This document shows positions 26,201-33,867 of a DNA stretch of 55,912 bases, in pieces. The stretch's first letter is position 1. Each line of letters begins with the position of its first letter. The notes under the pieces were generated by a model. The model was not told the origin of the DNA, made no database searches, and was given only the letters and a program-made list of their open reading frames with translations. Position numbers and translations under genes: made by a program. Where the stretch lies: NCBI GenBank assembly GCA_964344775.1, contig CAYFOO010000003.1, positions 1 to 55,912 on the forward strand, given 5' to 3'. The stretch comes from CAYFMH01 sp964344775 (lineage in GTDB: Bacteria; Patescibacteriota; Gracilibacteria; UBA4473).

Positions 26201-27026
26201 TCCACCACATTGGCAAAAAGAAGCAAAGAATATGGGAATTGGAATTTTCCAGGCAATTATTGAGTTGGCCCATAAAACCGGACATTTCAAACCAAGAGTA
26301 GAAGCAGAAAAAGCTGAAGGACAAGAAGACTCCCCAAAGGCTAAAGAAAGAAGGATAAATCTGGTGCGGGCAGGCATCGAAAACATTTCCAAAAAAAGCG
26401 GAAGAATCGCTCAATACAATGAAGCAGGGACCTACTGCGGTAGAATTCCTAATATGGGATGGCGAGATCTTCTACAAAAAGCAAAAGACGAAGGAGAAAT
26501 TGAATTGGTTTTGCGAGATTCAAAAATAAATATTTCTGAAAATGGAAATGGCTCCAAAGAAAAAATTTATGCCAAACTACGAGCCGTTTTGGACACCAGA
26601 TTAAAAAAATACTTAGCACTTCGCCTTTTGGCCACTGTCAGACGGGCAAATAACAAAACCCCATTTTCAGGAAGGGCAAAAGATCAAGCTCTAACAGCAG
26701 TAGAACAATTTGGATTATCCGTGGAATATTTGGAAGATCGAAACACAACCCCTTCAGACCTGTTGGGAATAAAAACAAAAGATCCTCATGCTGGAATAGA
26801 AGTGGATCTAATCGATTTTTTATTGAATCGTTGGGAAGAGGAAAATGAAAGTCCAGAGTTTGCAGTACCAATTCTTGCCAAGTACGACTCCGCTGTCACA
26901 ATAGATCTTCACGATATGCTTTTTTATGCGGAACAAAATAAAATACCTGTGCCTGCCAATAGTGATGAAGCCCAAATCCTTTTGGAGGAATTTCCAGGGC
27001 TGATTATTGAAAAACAAGCTGCCTAA
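23286..27026 (+). CDS. giant multidomain protein of unknown function, 1246 aa
   Basis: The largest gene of the window encodes a soluble protein with no signal peptide and no membrane helix. It is modular: a long N-terminal alpha-helical or mixed region (about 1-575), a Gly/Asn/Lys then Pro-rich linker (about 580-610), a compact domain near 615-705 (FRITNLSAARAERENVGLWI, RGDWQEVAVSIDDEG) that could resemble DUF4912-type folds, a Ser/Asn/Pro linker (about 720-755), and a charged helical C-terminal half. No catalytic motif is recognised. A strong promoter reads it with a leaderless start. It is a candidate for a lineage-specific cytoplasmic scaffold or defence protein, but nothing shown here decides that. 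Confidence 0.85.
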   Translation: MKMGVVDTLGPSLEDLAVGFGLSEADLNEFEAAQAETIQEWLEFFPKSPVFHQNLHKIAPDSKIYPKFTEEGEKGFFLVPENLKKLENAFLFLPDSDGTKPFADTFRDASDYFHLLRSNIFFHYFDSEGQLRNISQEKEKGGILSEQFLNHCINNAVVAPFFTTADLPQKTELKVGNRILTPRKIPKPHKARMNEIRTIVQQEGVKQITRDPFQDFRFLFLLGTNKAGDEELIEYLAQTIPFWLFREKIGAAFPVKDILTTSNYFQAWTAFINQHKKRIHEVDILQDSIKSMWKGATKKPKAVSDLLKSLNDGRRRTSSLASATQNRTRDITESATENPLHRLSEELKINWGNFRKNQGKAEEAVEKFDLIKKATAANVEILYAPHEDLPRILQRHEIIDLLDHNLEQFALVFFYLPSDFPDKNEALESLFININTLFQHFEREGEEWTMKTNISKNDENLAIFTTYQSLSSIVKVLAKNPKSKTAKNHQESKKQEAIGTISDLLYREQFCLIPLKNNFKQEELLSLWKLWCEKYKSLLGHPGSATRSAFLNFWDGMENVPDQLRPFLAQAPLSELHRNETKKNGNGIRNNHGNGKKKTPPPPRPVLSPLLSEKPDPFMRPLVEAGEGQNAFRITNLSAARAERENVGLWIKIGRGDWQEVAVSIDDEGSFAFSEAQLRDLGMRPGSQKTIFRFAPEKSAPADLYPATATELSVFIPKAPRSPKPNASDKKNNGSNNPSTSPTNSSITPEKESRTSAAEEHLFSAIELFESDHGLLETITDAVVSRATTSFQLEPEILELAEIAEGQLTGVFEIKNDQIIPAIKDHKLRQKLTQIAQAIQAEEEKKQAEAGVQTEIREWETSCPELLARFRQARRVYNKYLGEWMQNTENKKDYWWNLVWQTPMRGFSEELSKLQTECQNAGITFQVSPELKKGPIKSIQFDFAPSSEKKISGTVKNIGEHLEVRLNNESQIPPHWQKEAKNMGIGIFQAIIELAHKTGHFKPRVEAEKAEGQEDSPKAKERRINLVRAGIENISKKSGRIAQYNEAGTYCGRIPNMGWRDLLQKAKDEGEIELVLRDSKINISENGNGSKEKIYAKLRAVLDTRLKKYLALRLLATVRRANNKTPFSGRAKDQALTAVEQFGLSVEYLEDRNTTPSDLLGIKTKDPHAGIEVDLIDFLLNRWEEENESPEFAVPILAKYDSAVTIDLHDMLFYAEQNKIPVPANSDEAQILLEEFPGLIIEKQAA

Positions 27027-27472
27027 TCCTCTATCTCCACACTATCCCCCACCCCTCCCTGGAACTCATCCGCATTAACCTCCAGCACATATTTGGCCTG
27101 ATGCTCAGGCTTGTAGACCGGACACACCGGGATATTGCAGGGCGGGAGTGTTTTTACTTCCACCACTTTTTTGTCCGCAGAAATCCAGATGATATCCAAC
27201 GGAATAAAGGTATTTTTCATCCAAAACCCCGCGATTCTTTCTTTTTCGAGCGGAAAAAGCATCCCATGCCCTGCTTCTAATTCTTGGCGAAACATAAGTC
27301 CCTGCCTTCGTGCTCTGGGCGTATTGGCAATTTCTACTTGGAAAGTTTGATTCCCTATCGTCACCTTCCCTTCCGGCAGGCGAGAATTCGAATTCTCGCC
27401 TTCGATATAATTATTCGATAAAAATTCGCATCCCGCGAAAAAAAGTGTAAAAATGATGATACTCCATCTCAT
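27023..27472 (-). CDS. DUF192 family lipoprotein
   Basis: The protein begins MRWSIIIFTLFFAGC, a very short lipoprotein signal peptide with the lipobox Cys at residue 15, so it should be membrane-anchored. The DUF192 domain shows VTIGNQTFQVEIANTPRARRQGLMFR, GHGMLFPLE, FWMKNTFIPLDIIWI and VNADEF, all family hallmarks; function is unknown. The ORF is open further upstream, but the signal peptide fixes the start at 27472. Its start codon abuts the start codon of the divergent uvrD-like gene (27473). A 22-base palindrome (27379-27400) encodes part of the linker after the lipobox. Confidence 0.92.
   Translation of the reverse strand: MRWSIIIFTLFFAGCEFLSNNYIEGENSNSRLPEGKVTIGNQTFQVEIANTPRARRQGLMFRQELEAGHGMLFPLEKERIAGFWMKNTFIPLDIIWISADKKVVEVKTLPPCNIPVCPVYKPEHQAKYVLEVNADEFQGGVGDSVEIED
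27379..27400. repeat. perfect 22-bp palindrome inside the DUF192 gene
   Basis: The sequence is its own reverse complement over 22 bases (GGCGAGAATTC and its complement). It is read in frame as part of GENSNSR between the lipid anchor and the DUF192 domain. A second 22-base perfect palindrome lies in the neighbouring helicase gene (29270-29291). Confidence 0.9.
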
Positions 27473-30400
27473 ATGACACACGATAAAGATTTCCTCAAAA
27501 ACCTCAATACGGCCCAACGCCAGGCGGTAGAAAAAATATTCGGTTCCGTGCTGGTAATCGCCGGTCCTGGGACAGGAAAAACGCAGATGCTCACCGCGAG
27601 AATTGCGAATATTTTGAGCGAAACGGATACCAATCCGGAGAACATTCTCTGTCTCACTTTCACGGACAGTGCCAGTGTAGAGATGCGAAATAGATTGCAA
27701 AAGTGGATCGGTCCCCTTGCCTACAAAGTGCAAATCGTGACCTTCCATGCTTTTTGTGAAAAGGTAATCCAGAATTACCCTGACCTATTTTTCTCCCCTG
27801 ACAAGGGGAGATGCCCGAAGGGCAGAGGGGTTTTGAGTAGGAATAATAATGAACTCACCATCGCCGACGACCTCGACAAAGCACTAACCTTTCGAAAAGT
27901 GATCGACAGTACCCATTGGAAAGTTTTGAAACCTTTCAACGATAACTATCTCTGGCAGAGGTCTTTTCTTTCGGCCATCTCTCATCTCAAACGGGAGAAT
28001 ATCACCCCAGATCAGTTGAAGGAAGAACTGATTCCCAAAGAAAAAGAACGGCTCGATTCCGATCCCGGTAATTTTTACCAAAAAGATACCAAATACGGCA
28101 AGAAGGGAGAATTTAAACCATCCACGCGAGAAAAGATCGATGGAAAAATAGAAAAAATGTATGAATTGGTCGAGATCTGGAAAGCCTATGAACAAGAATT
28201 TTATTCACAAGGGTTTTATGATTTTGACGATCAGATCCGCTGGGTGGTGGAGAAAATTGCAAAAGATCAGGGACTCAAATCAGATCTCCAAGAAAAATTT
28301 CAGTTCATCCTGGTGGACGAATACCAGGATACCAACTCGGCTCAAAATCAAATTATTTGGCACCTGACCGATTTTTTTGAGGATCCCAATCTTTTTGCGG
28401 TGGGAGATGACGATCAGTCGATTTATCGGTTTCAAGGAGCAAGTCTGGAGAATATCTTGGAATTTCGGAAACATTTCCCGAAAACAGAAATGATCTCGCT
28501 CACACAAAACTACCGCTCTGCACAAAAAGTCCTGGATGGAGCCTTCGCAAGTGTTGGGAAAAATCTCGAACGAATCGATCATGAAAAAATGCTCCACGCC
28601 GCAGGAGACAATCAGAAGTTCGAAGGAAAAATAGAAAAAGCCACCTTTCCAGCTCGATTCTCGGAGCTCATTTTCCTCGCAGAGAAAATACAATCTGAGA
28701 TCAAATCCAGCACCAAACCGGCAGAAATCGCCATCCTGGTGCGGGAAAATAAAGAGGTAAAAGAAATCACCGAACACCTGCAAAAATTCAAAATCCCCGT
28801 GGCAACCAAGATCGCTGAAAACATCTTTGAGGATCAAAATGTAAAATTCTTGATCCAAATGTTGAAAATTTTTGATAATCCCACACTGGATCACGAATTT
28901 TATGAGCTCTTGCACGCCCCCTTCTTCGACATTTCTGCACACGAACTGTACGAACTATCGATCGCTACCGAAGGCGGAAGAAAAAGACTCTCGAAAGTCC
29001 TCTTCTCTCCCCTTGATTCAAGGGGAGATGTCCTGAGCTTGTCGAAGGACAGAGGGGATTGTCCCGACATTCAAAATGTACACAAACTCTTCGTCCAAGC
29101 CAATAAAGAACTCCATCATCTCCCCCCCCATATTTTGGCGGAACGATTATTTCATCGGTCCGGGATGGCTAAACACCTCGGAAAAGAAGACAACCCCACC
29201 CGCATCCCCGACCTCCTCAAAATTCGTAAGTTCATCGAATGGATCGAAAAATCATCCCTCCCCCCTGTGGGTTCGAGCTCGAGCTCGAACCTGCCAGAGG
29301 TGCTAAAAAAAATCGATCTCCACCAAGAACTCAATATCCCCATCTTCCCCGATCCCACTCCTACCGACAATCACGCCGTACAAATCATGACTGCCCACAA
29401 ATCAAAAGGACAAGAATTTGAAATAGTGTTCCTTCCCGGACTTCTGGATAAAACCTGGGGTAATCCGAGAAAAAAAACAGGACTCCCCCTCCCCGAACTC
29501 TTTGTCCAGGATCACGATGTAAATGAAGATGAAAGGCGACTCTTTTTTGTAGCACTGACGCGGGCAAAAAAGAAAATTGTACTCTCCTACGCAGAGAAAG
29601 ACTTTTCTGGACGAGATCGAGCTCCTTCGCAATTCTGGCATGAGATCCCAGACGATCTATGTGATGAGCTGAAAACAGAAACGCTGCATGCAAAAGCCCA
29701 AGAATTACTCCCCGTTTTCTTCAGCACACCGGAAACACCCCAACTGACGAATGATGAAAAAGCGATTCTAAAAAAGCTTGCGGAAAACTACATCTGGTCG
29801 GCAACCAGTTTACAAAACTTCATTGATTGCCCGCGGAAATTTCTCTATCTCAACCTCCTCCGCATTCCCACACCGAAGAATAAATTTCTCGGATTTGGAT
29901 CCGCTACGCATGAAGCACTCCAGCACTTTTTTGAGCAGTTCAAATCGACGGAAAAATTGCCTGATAAATTGTATCTGCTCGAACAATTTGAGGTGTCTCT
30001 CAAAAAGCAAAACCTCACCTCCGTAGAATACGAAAATGCCCTGCATCACGGAAAAGAACTCCTGGGCAATTATTTCGAAGTGCGGAAAGCAGAATTTCAC
30101 TCGAATGCGGAACTAGAGTTCAACTTCCGGAAATTTGGAATCAAAATTGACGGCATTCCCGTCACAGGAAAAATAGATAAAATCGAGTTCTCTTCCCCCG
30201 ATTCTCTAAACGAAGCAACTCACTCCTCCGAGCTCGCCATCACCTCTCCTACTCCCCTTAACAGGGGAATTCATTCCCCTAGAGCAAAAGCCACTTTCAT
30301 TGACTACAAAACGGGCAAACCCAAAAAAATCGAACACGGCAAACGCCTCTGGCGACAATTGGTATTCTACGATCTACTCGCCCGGAATGTGGACAATCTT

Positions 30401-30616
30401 GGCTGGAAAGCTGACAACTTTGTGTTGGAATTTCTCACTCCTGATACTCGAGGGAATCTGGTACAAGAGAGTCTGGAGATCACCGATGAAGATCGAGCAC
30501 AGGTTCTGGCAGAGTTGAAAGACGCGAATGAAAAACTCCAAAATCTTGACTTTCCGATGGTGGAGAATCCAGAGCAGGATCTCGAGATTGATTATTGGCA
30601 GGGGTTTGGGAAGTGA
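27473..30616 (+). CDS. UvrD/AddA-type helicase with C-terminal PD-(D/E)XK nuclease
   Basis: This is a superfamily 1A helicase fused to a RecB-type nuclease, 1047 residues. Helicase motifs include Walker A GPGTGKT (31-37), LVDEYQDTN (II), GDDDQSIYRFQGA (III), NYRS, TAHKSKGQEFE (V) and VALTRAKKK (VI). The C-terminal region has FIDCPRKFLY, then GKIDKIE (near 900) and FIDYKTGK (near 943), the acidic and Lys residues of the nuclease core. It probably processes DNA ends as an AddAB/RecBCD-like single-chain enzyme. Four repeat-derived segments lie in frame (27793-27836, 29007-29059, 29270-29291, 30253-30268). The start codon touches that of the divergent DUF192 gene; stop is TGA. Confidence 0.93.
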   Translation: MTHDKDFLKNLNTAQRQAVEKIFGSVLVIAGPGTGKTQMLTARIANILSETDTNPENILCLTFTDSASVEMRNRLQKWIGPLAYKVQIVTFHAFCEKVIQNYPDLFFSPDKGRCPKGRGVLSRNNNELTIADDLDKALTFRKVIDSTHWKVLKPFNDNYLWQRSFLSAISHLKRENITPDQLKEELIPKEKERLDSDPGNFYQKDTKYGKKGEFKPSTREKIDGKIEKMYELVEIWKAYEQEFYSQGFYDFDDQIRWVVEKIAKDQGLKSDLQEKFQFILVDEYQDTNSAQNQIIWHLTDFFEDPNLFAVGDDDQSIYRFQGASLENILEFRKHFPKTEMISLTQNYRSAQKVLDGAFASVGKNLERIDHEKMLHAAGDNQKFEGKIEKATFPARFSELIFLAEKIQSEIKSSTKPAEIAILVRENKEVKEITEHLQKFKIPVATKIAENIFEDQNVKFLIQMLKIFDNPTLDHEFYELLHAPFFDISAHELYELSIATEGGRKRLSKVLFSPLDSRGDVLSLSKDRGDCPDIQNVHKLFVQANKELHHLPPHILAERLFHRSGMAKHLGKEDNPTRIPDLLKIRKFIEWIEKSSLPPVGSSSSSNLPEVLKKIDLHQELNIPIFPDPTPTDNHAVQIMTAHKSKGQEFEIVFLPGLLDKTWGNPRKKTGLPLPELFVQDHDVNEDERRLFFVALTRAKKKIVLSYAEKDFSGRDRAPSQFWHEIPDDLCDELKTETLHAKAQELLPVFFSTPETPQLTNDEKAILKKLAENYIWSATSLQNFIDCPRKFLYLNLLRIPTPKNKFLGFGSATHEALQHFFEQFKSTEKLPDKLYLLEQFEVSLKKQNLTSVEYENALHHGKELLGNYFEVRKAEFHSNAELEFNFRKFGIKIDGIPVTGKIDKIEFSSPDSLNEATHSSELAITSPTPLNRGIHSPRAKATFIDYKTGKPKKIEHGKRLWRQLVFYDLLARNVDNLGWKADNFVLEFLTPDTRGNLVQESLEITDEDRAQVLAELKDANEKLQNLDFPMVENPEQDLEIDYWQGFGK
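27793..27836. repeat. CTCCCC-type repeat inserted in the helicase gene, copy 1
   Basis: CTCCCCT (27793-27799), loop GACA, AGGGGAG (27804-27810), then ATGCCC-GAA-GGGCAGAGGGG and TTTTGAG. It is read in frame (SPDKGRCPKGRGVLS). The intergenic copy at 39.1 kb has the same CTCCCCTGACAAGGGGAG hairpin followed by GAGGGGTTTT. Confidence 0.88.
29007..29059. repeat. CTCCCC-type repeat inserted in the helicase gene, copy 2
   Basis: CTCCCCTTG (29007-29015), ATT, CAAGGGGAG (29019-29027), then ATGTCC, a CTGAGCTTGTCGAA core, GGACAGAGGGG. It has the same order as copy 1 with a different inner hairpin. It is read in frame as SPLDSRGDVLSLSKDRGD. Confidence 0.88.
29270..29291. repeat. perfect 22-bp palindrome inside the helicase gene
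   Basis: The 22 bases are self-complementary (GGTTCGAGCTC and its complement) and encode the Ser run SSSSSN. They are flanked by GC-rich bases that partly extend the pairing. Confidence 0.88.
30253..30268. repeat. short CCCCT hairpin inside the helicase gene
   Basis: TCCCCTTAACAGGGGA forms a 6-bp stem, followed by AATTCATTCCCCT. It lies between the two nuclease motif blocks, in a linker rich in Ser, Thr and Pro (TSPTPLNRGIHSP). Confidence 0.7.
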
Positions 30617-30659
30617 AAAATTAACGCCAAAATCTAAAATTGGGAAGTCTAAATATAAG

Positions 30660-30860
30660 CTGGACGGGGTTTGCCATTCTCAACACAAAAAAACTAACCC
30701 CGTCCGAAACGTTTTGTATTTAAATTTCGACTGAACGGAATATGTCCTGTCTGTCGACTTGTCTGCCGAAGCCTTGGCGAAGGTTGATATCCCATCTGAA
30801 ACTTTTTGAGAGTGCACACTCTAAACATTTCAAAGCAATTTACAAAATTGCTCCTGCCTT
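30660..30860. repeat. intergenic hairpin repeat cluster
   Basis: No gene is seen between 30617 and 30909. GGACGGGGTT (30662-30671) pairs with AACCCCGTCC (30696-30705) and is followed by GAAACGTTTT. A GACTTGTCTGCCGAAGCCTT repeat lies near 30757-30776. AGAGTGCACACTCT (near 30809-30822) is palindromic. GCAATTT/AAATTGC (30835-30841, 30845-30851) is followed by TCCTGCC, the conserved tail of the family. Confidence 0.85.
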
Positions 30861-30909
30861 TAAATTCATTTAATTTCTACTTCCGCATTCCAAATTCCGA
30901 AATCCGCAT

Positions 30910-31839
30910 TCAGATTATTCCATACAACTTCCCAATAAACAAAATATACAGAAATGTCATCGCCAGCCCCTCCTGCCGCGTGATTTCTTTGTCCTTGGAG
31001 ATCGCCCAGTAGATAAAGAGCGTCGCCACCATGAAGGGCACGAGAATCTTGAGAGTTAGATCAGAAACAAGCAATCCCCCACCAACCAAACTTCCCGCTC
31101 CAAAAATTAATAAAATATCAAAAATATTCGATCCCAGGACATTTCCCACCATCATATCGAAGAGTTTCTTCCGAATCATCGTAAATCCTACCATAATTTC
31201 CGGCAGACTCGTCCCCACCGCTACCAAAGTCGCAGAAAGTGCGGTCTTCGCCAGTCCCAAAAGTCCCGCCAGATTAATAATGGAACGAACCACAAATTCC
31301 GAAGAAATCGCCAATCCCACCAAACTTACGGCCGGAATCAGAAGAAAACGCCATTTAAATTTCAACTCTTTCGGATGATCCTCTTTGTCTGCAGAAAAAA
31401 GAAACCACAAATAAGCAGCCATTACCCCCAAAAAGAAAATCCCTTCAATATTAGTAATTTTGCCATCCCAAATCGTCAGCACCGTCAGCACGATGGAAAG
31501 AATGAAAATCGGAAAGTGTACCTGAAACACATCCTGTTTGAATTTGATATTTGAGCGAGTGAGTACCGCTACCAGCCCTAGTCCGAGAAAAATATTAGCA
31601 ATCACCGTCCCCAGGACATTCCCCGCCAACATGTCTGATTCTCCCTTGAGCACAGAAGCCATCGAGGTCGCAAACTCCGGCAAACTCGTCCCTATCGCCA
31701 TCACCATCACTCCGGTGATGAAGTGCGGGAGTTTCCAGCAAATCCCAAGCTTTTCCACGCCGGTGATGAAATAGTCCGCAGACTTCACAAGTCCATAGGT
31801 CGCGATAACGAAGATGGCAAATTGTCCAATTAAGTCCAT
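30910..31839 (-). CDS. Na+/Ca2+ exchanger family (CaCA, YrbG-like) protein
   Basis: This 309-residue membrane protein has about ten hydrophobic segments and the two inverted alpha-repeats of the CaCA superfamily: GTSLPEFATSMASVLKG with GNVLGTVIANI, and GTSLPEIMVGFTMIRKK with GNVLGSNIFDI. The GTSLPE motifs contain the acidic cation ligand of each repeat. It should exchange Na+ or H+ against Ca2+ or another cation. It is a single gene; both flanks are repeat-rich spacers. Confidence 0.95.
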   Translation of the reverse strand: MDLIGQFAIFVIATYGLVKSADYFITGVEKLGICWKLPHFITGVMVMAIGTSLPEFATSMASVLKGESDMLAGNVLGTVIANIFLGLGLVAVLTRSNIKFKQDVFQVHFPIFILSIVLTVLTIWDGKITNIEGIFFLGVMAAYLWFLFSADKEDHPKELKFKWRFLLIPAVSLVGLAISSEFVVRSIINLAGLLGLAKTALSATLVAVGTSLPEIMVGFTMIRKKLFDMMVGNVLGSNIFDILLIFGAGSLVGGGLLVSDLTLKILVPFMVATLFIYWAISKDKEITRQEGLAMTFLYILFIGKLYGII

Positions 31840-31859
31840 GATTTTTAAATTATGTTTTA

Positions 31860-31999
31860 AAAAGTGGGAAGTTGTAGGTTATAGGTTGTAGGGATTATAA
31901 AGACAAAAAACCCAGTTGTAAATTTTTGCCCTACAACTTAGCCTACTCCTCCCGACGAGTCGGGATACGAAGGCCGGACAACCTCCCACCTACAACCTT
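31860..31999. repeat. intergenic repeats between the exchanger and yebC
   Basis: GTTGTAGGTTATAGGTTGTAGGG-like direct repeats (about 31869-31893) and their inverse near 31985-31999 flank a CCCGACGAGTCGGG palindrome (31951-31964) followed by ATACGAAG. ACAACTT/CCACCTACAACC-type strings also precede purD and follow uvrA. Confidence 0.7.
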
Positions 32000-32722
32000 T
32001 TACTTAACATCAAATCCCCCAAACACCTCATCCACATCTTCCACTTCCTCGATCGCTTCGATGAAATTCTCCATTTTTTCTACTTCTGACTCATCCAGCA
32101 TTTTGGGATCTTTTGCTCGATACTGCGGCTCTGCTCGCACCACTTCGACGCCTTTTTCTTTCAACGTATTCTGAACTTTTGCCAGATCAGCAAAGTTCGT
32201 CACCATTTCTGATTCTTCTTCATCAAAATCTAAATCTTCGGCTCCGCATTCTACTGCGAGTTCGAAGAGTTCCTCCTCGCTTTTCCCTCCATTTTTGATC
32301 GTAATCACTCCGGGGTGGTCGAACATAAACATGACCGATCCAGAAGATCCAAGATTCCCCCCATTCTTATTGAAAGCGGTTTTCACCGCCGGGAAAGTAC
32401 GATTGATGTTGTCAGTGATTGCCGTAACGATAAAAGGCACTCCGTCCGGCCCAAATCCTTCGTATACTTGTTCGGATAATGCCGCCGCATCTTTGTCCGC
32501 TCCAGAAAGTTTCTTGAGCAGCCGATCAATATTGTCTCTCGGCACCGAATCTGCTTTGGCATTTTCGATCGCCGCACGCAGAGTAGGATTGTTATCCGGG
32601 TTAGGATTGTCTCTCCCCACGACGAGAATGATTTTGGAATGTTTATTCAACACTTTTCCCCGCTTTGCATCCGTGAGAGCTTTTTTGTGTCTGATCGAGT
32701 GCCATTTGGAGTGTCCGGACAT
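32000..32722 (-). CDS. yebC: YebC/PmpR family protein
   Basis: The start MSGHSKWHSIRHKK and the following ALTDAKRGKVLNKHSK are the YebC family signature; 240 residues is typical. Further hallmarks are RAAIENAKADSVPRDNIDRL, YEGFGPDGVPF, and the C-terminal FDHPGVI and CGAEDLDFDEEE segments. Members act as transcriptional regulators or, as shown more recently for some, as translation factors that help ribosomes through difficult sequences. It is a single gene here. Confidence 0.97.
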   Translation of the reverse strand: MSGHSKWHSIRHKKALTDAKRGKVLNKHSKIILVVGRDNPNPDNNPTLRAAIENAKADSVPRDNIDRLLKKLSGADKDAAALSEQVYEGFGPDGVPFIVTAITDNINRTFPAVKTAFNKNGGNLGSSGSVMFMFDHPGVITIKNGGKSEEELFELAVECGAEDLDFDEEESEMVTNFADLAKVQNTLKEKGVEVVRAEPQYRAKDPKMLDESEVEKMENFIEAIEEVEDVDEVFGGFDVK

Positions 32723-32926
32723 GATTTTAGTTTAAAATTACGAATTAAGTATCCTCCCTGTACTCGTTAACCGGATAATTCATTACCCGGTCCCGATGAA
32801 ATCGGGAAATAAAAAAACAAAAGTTAAAAAGTTAAAAATTTAAAACTACAAAATTAAAAGTTATAAGAGTAGTTTAAAAAAATTTGACGATTTTTCAAAT
32901 ATTTAAATTTAATTTTTAGAAACTTA
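32723..32926. other. AT-rich intergenic spacer with hairpins
   Basis: No gene is visible. CCCGAT-GAA-ATCGGG (32792-32806) and an imperfect CCGGATAAT/ATTACCCGG hairpin (about 32771-32790) are of the intergenic repeat type. The rest is AT-rich. Confidence 0.5.
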
Positions 32927-32954
32927 TTGACCTAACTTTTGGAAGAAGTATAGA
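32927..32954 (+). promoter_or_regulatory. predicted promoter
   Basis: TTGACC (32927-32932), 16 bases, TATAGA (32949-32954). Transcription should start near 32962, about 80 bases before the small ORF at 33042. The leader contains possible small hairpins. Confidence 0.65.
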
Positions 32955-33041
32955 CTTCCATCAGTGGTCACCGTACTGGCCGTCAGAAGTCACTCCGGTA
33001 GCCCAACGCCTCTGTTCTAACCCATAACGTAGGGGGATCTG

Positions 33042-33335
33042 ATGGGCAACCATCAAACACCAAACAAAAAACCAAAACGCCTGTGGAAATTCATCCTTCC
33101 GATGATACTTTTCTTCGCAGCGTTTTACTTTCAGCGGGGCTTTTATACCTCACTCTTGTGGTGGGAGTATGGAGTCCTAGCGAGTAACCCCGCCTTGTTG
33201 GCAGCCATCTTCCAAAGCTGTGGAATTTGGGCTCTCATCGGCCTGGCCATCTGTTTCTGGAGACATAAACACCTGTTAATCAGGGGGGTCTGCCAAATCA
33301 ACCCCAATTGCCCATGTTGTCGGGCTATAACTTGA
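33042..33335 (+). CDS. small membrane protein, 97 aa
   Basis: A basic N-terminus (PNKKPKRLWK) is followed by two hydrophobic segments (about 17-35 and 50-68) and a Cys-rich tail (CQINPNCPCC). No family is recognised. It has AGGGGG five bases before the ATG, one of the few clear Shine-Dalgarno sites in the window, and a promoter about 90 bases upstream. The composition differs from neighbouring genes (many Trp, Cys), so acquisition or a non-coding role of the transcript remains possible. Confidence 0.5.
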   Translation: MGNHQTPNKKPKRLWKFILPMILFFAAFYFQRGFYTSLLWWEYGVLASNPALLAAIFQSCGIWALIGLAICFWRHKHLLIRGVCQINPNCPCCRAIT

Positions 33336-33867
33336 ACAGAGGAAACGTCCGAGGCACCCCGAGTAAAATCGGGGCCGCCTCCAACTTTCCCGACCCCATT
33401 CTACGTAGCTGTATATAAATTACCCGAATCACGAAATTAGTTTTTAGCGAAAGAAAGAGAAAAAGCAGAGATTGTGCTAAAAATGCTTCAGCCTTCGTAT
33501 CTTTTAAGCCATGTTTACAGACTACGGCCGACAAGCAAAATATTTTTTCTTGCTAAAAAGATAGATCTTCGCATTTAAAGTGGCTTTTCCCGGGGGCTCA
33601 CCTTCTCCCGATAAATCGGGATTAGGATCTCCCTTCGTCTGTCCTCCGAAATATGTAATTACATGCAATCCAAATGCAGGGGGATGAAGCCGCAAAAAAC
33701 ACGACTGTATTTTGTGCTACTACCTTTGTTTAAGCACAATTTTAATTTCATGATTCGGATACTTACTACTTGACCTGTCCGTCGTAGTTTGAGAATATTT
33801 TAAAAAACAACGTAGGTGGATACTTGATACTACTTTTAACTTTTGCCTTTTGACTTCTTAAAATTCA
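33336..33867. other. 532-base intergenic region, possible structured RNA
   Basis: No ORF is convincing. A compound hairpin GAGGC...CCCCGA-GTAAAA-TCGGGG...GCCTC occurs near 33350-33384, CCCGATAAATCGGG near 33608-33621, the palindrome ATGTAATTACAT near 33652-33663 and a GTGCT/AGCAC pair near 33716-33738. The region follows the small membrane protein without a visible terminator. I could not match it to RNase P RNA, tmRNA, SRP RNA or 6S RNA by eye. Confidence 0.4.

Noticed and set aside
33336..33867. RNase P RNA, because of GAGGAAACGTCC near 33342
   Set aside because: The motif has an extra base compared with the consensus GAGGAAAGTCC and the 3' partner ACAGAA..CCGGCTTA is absent.
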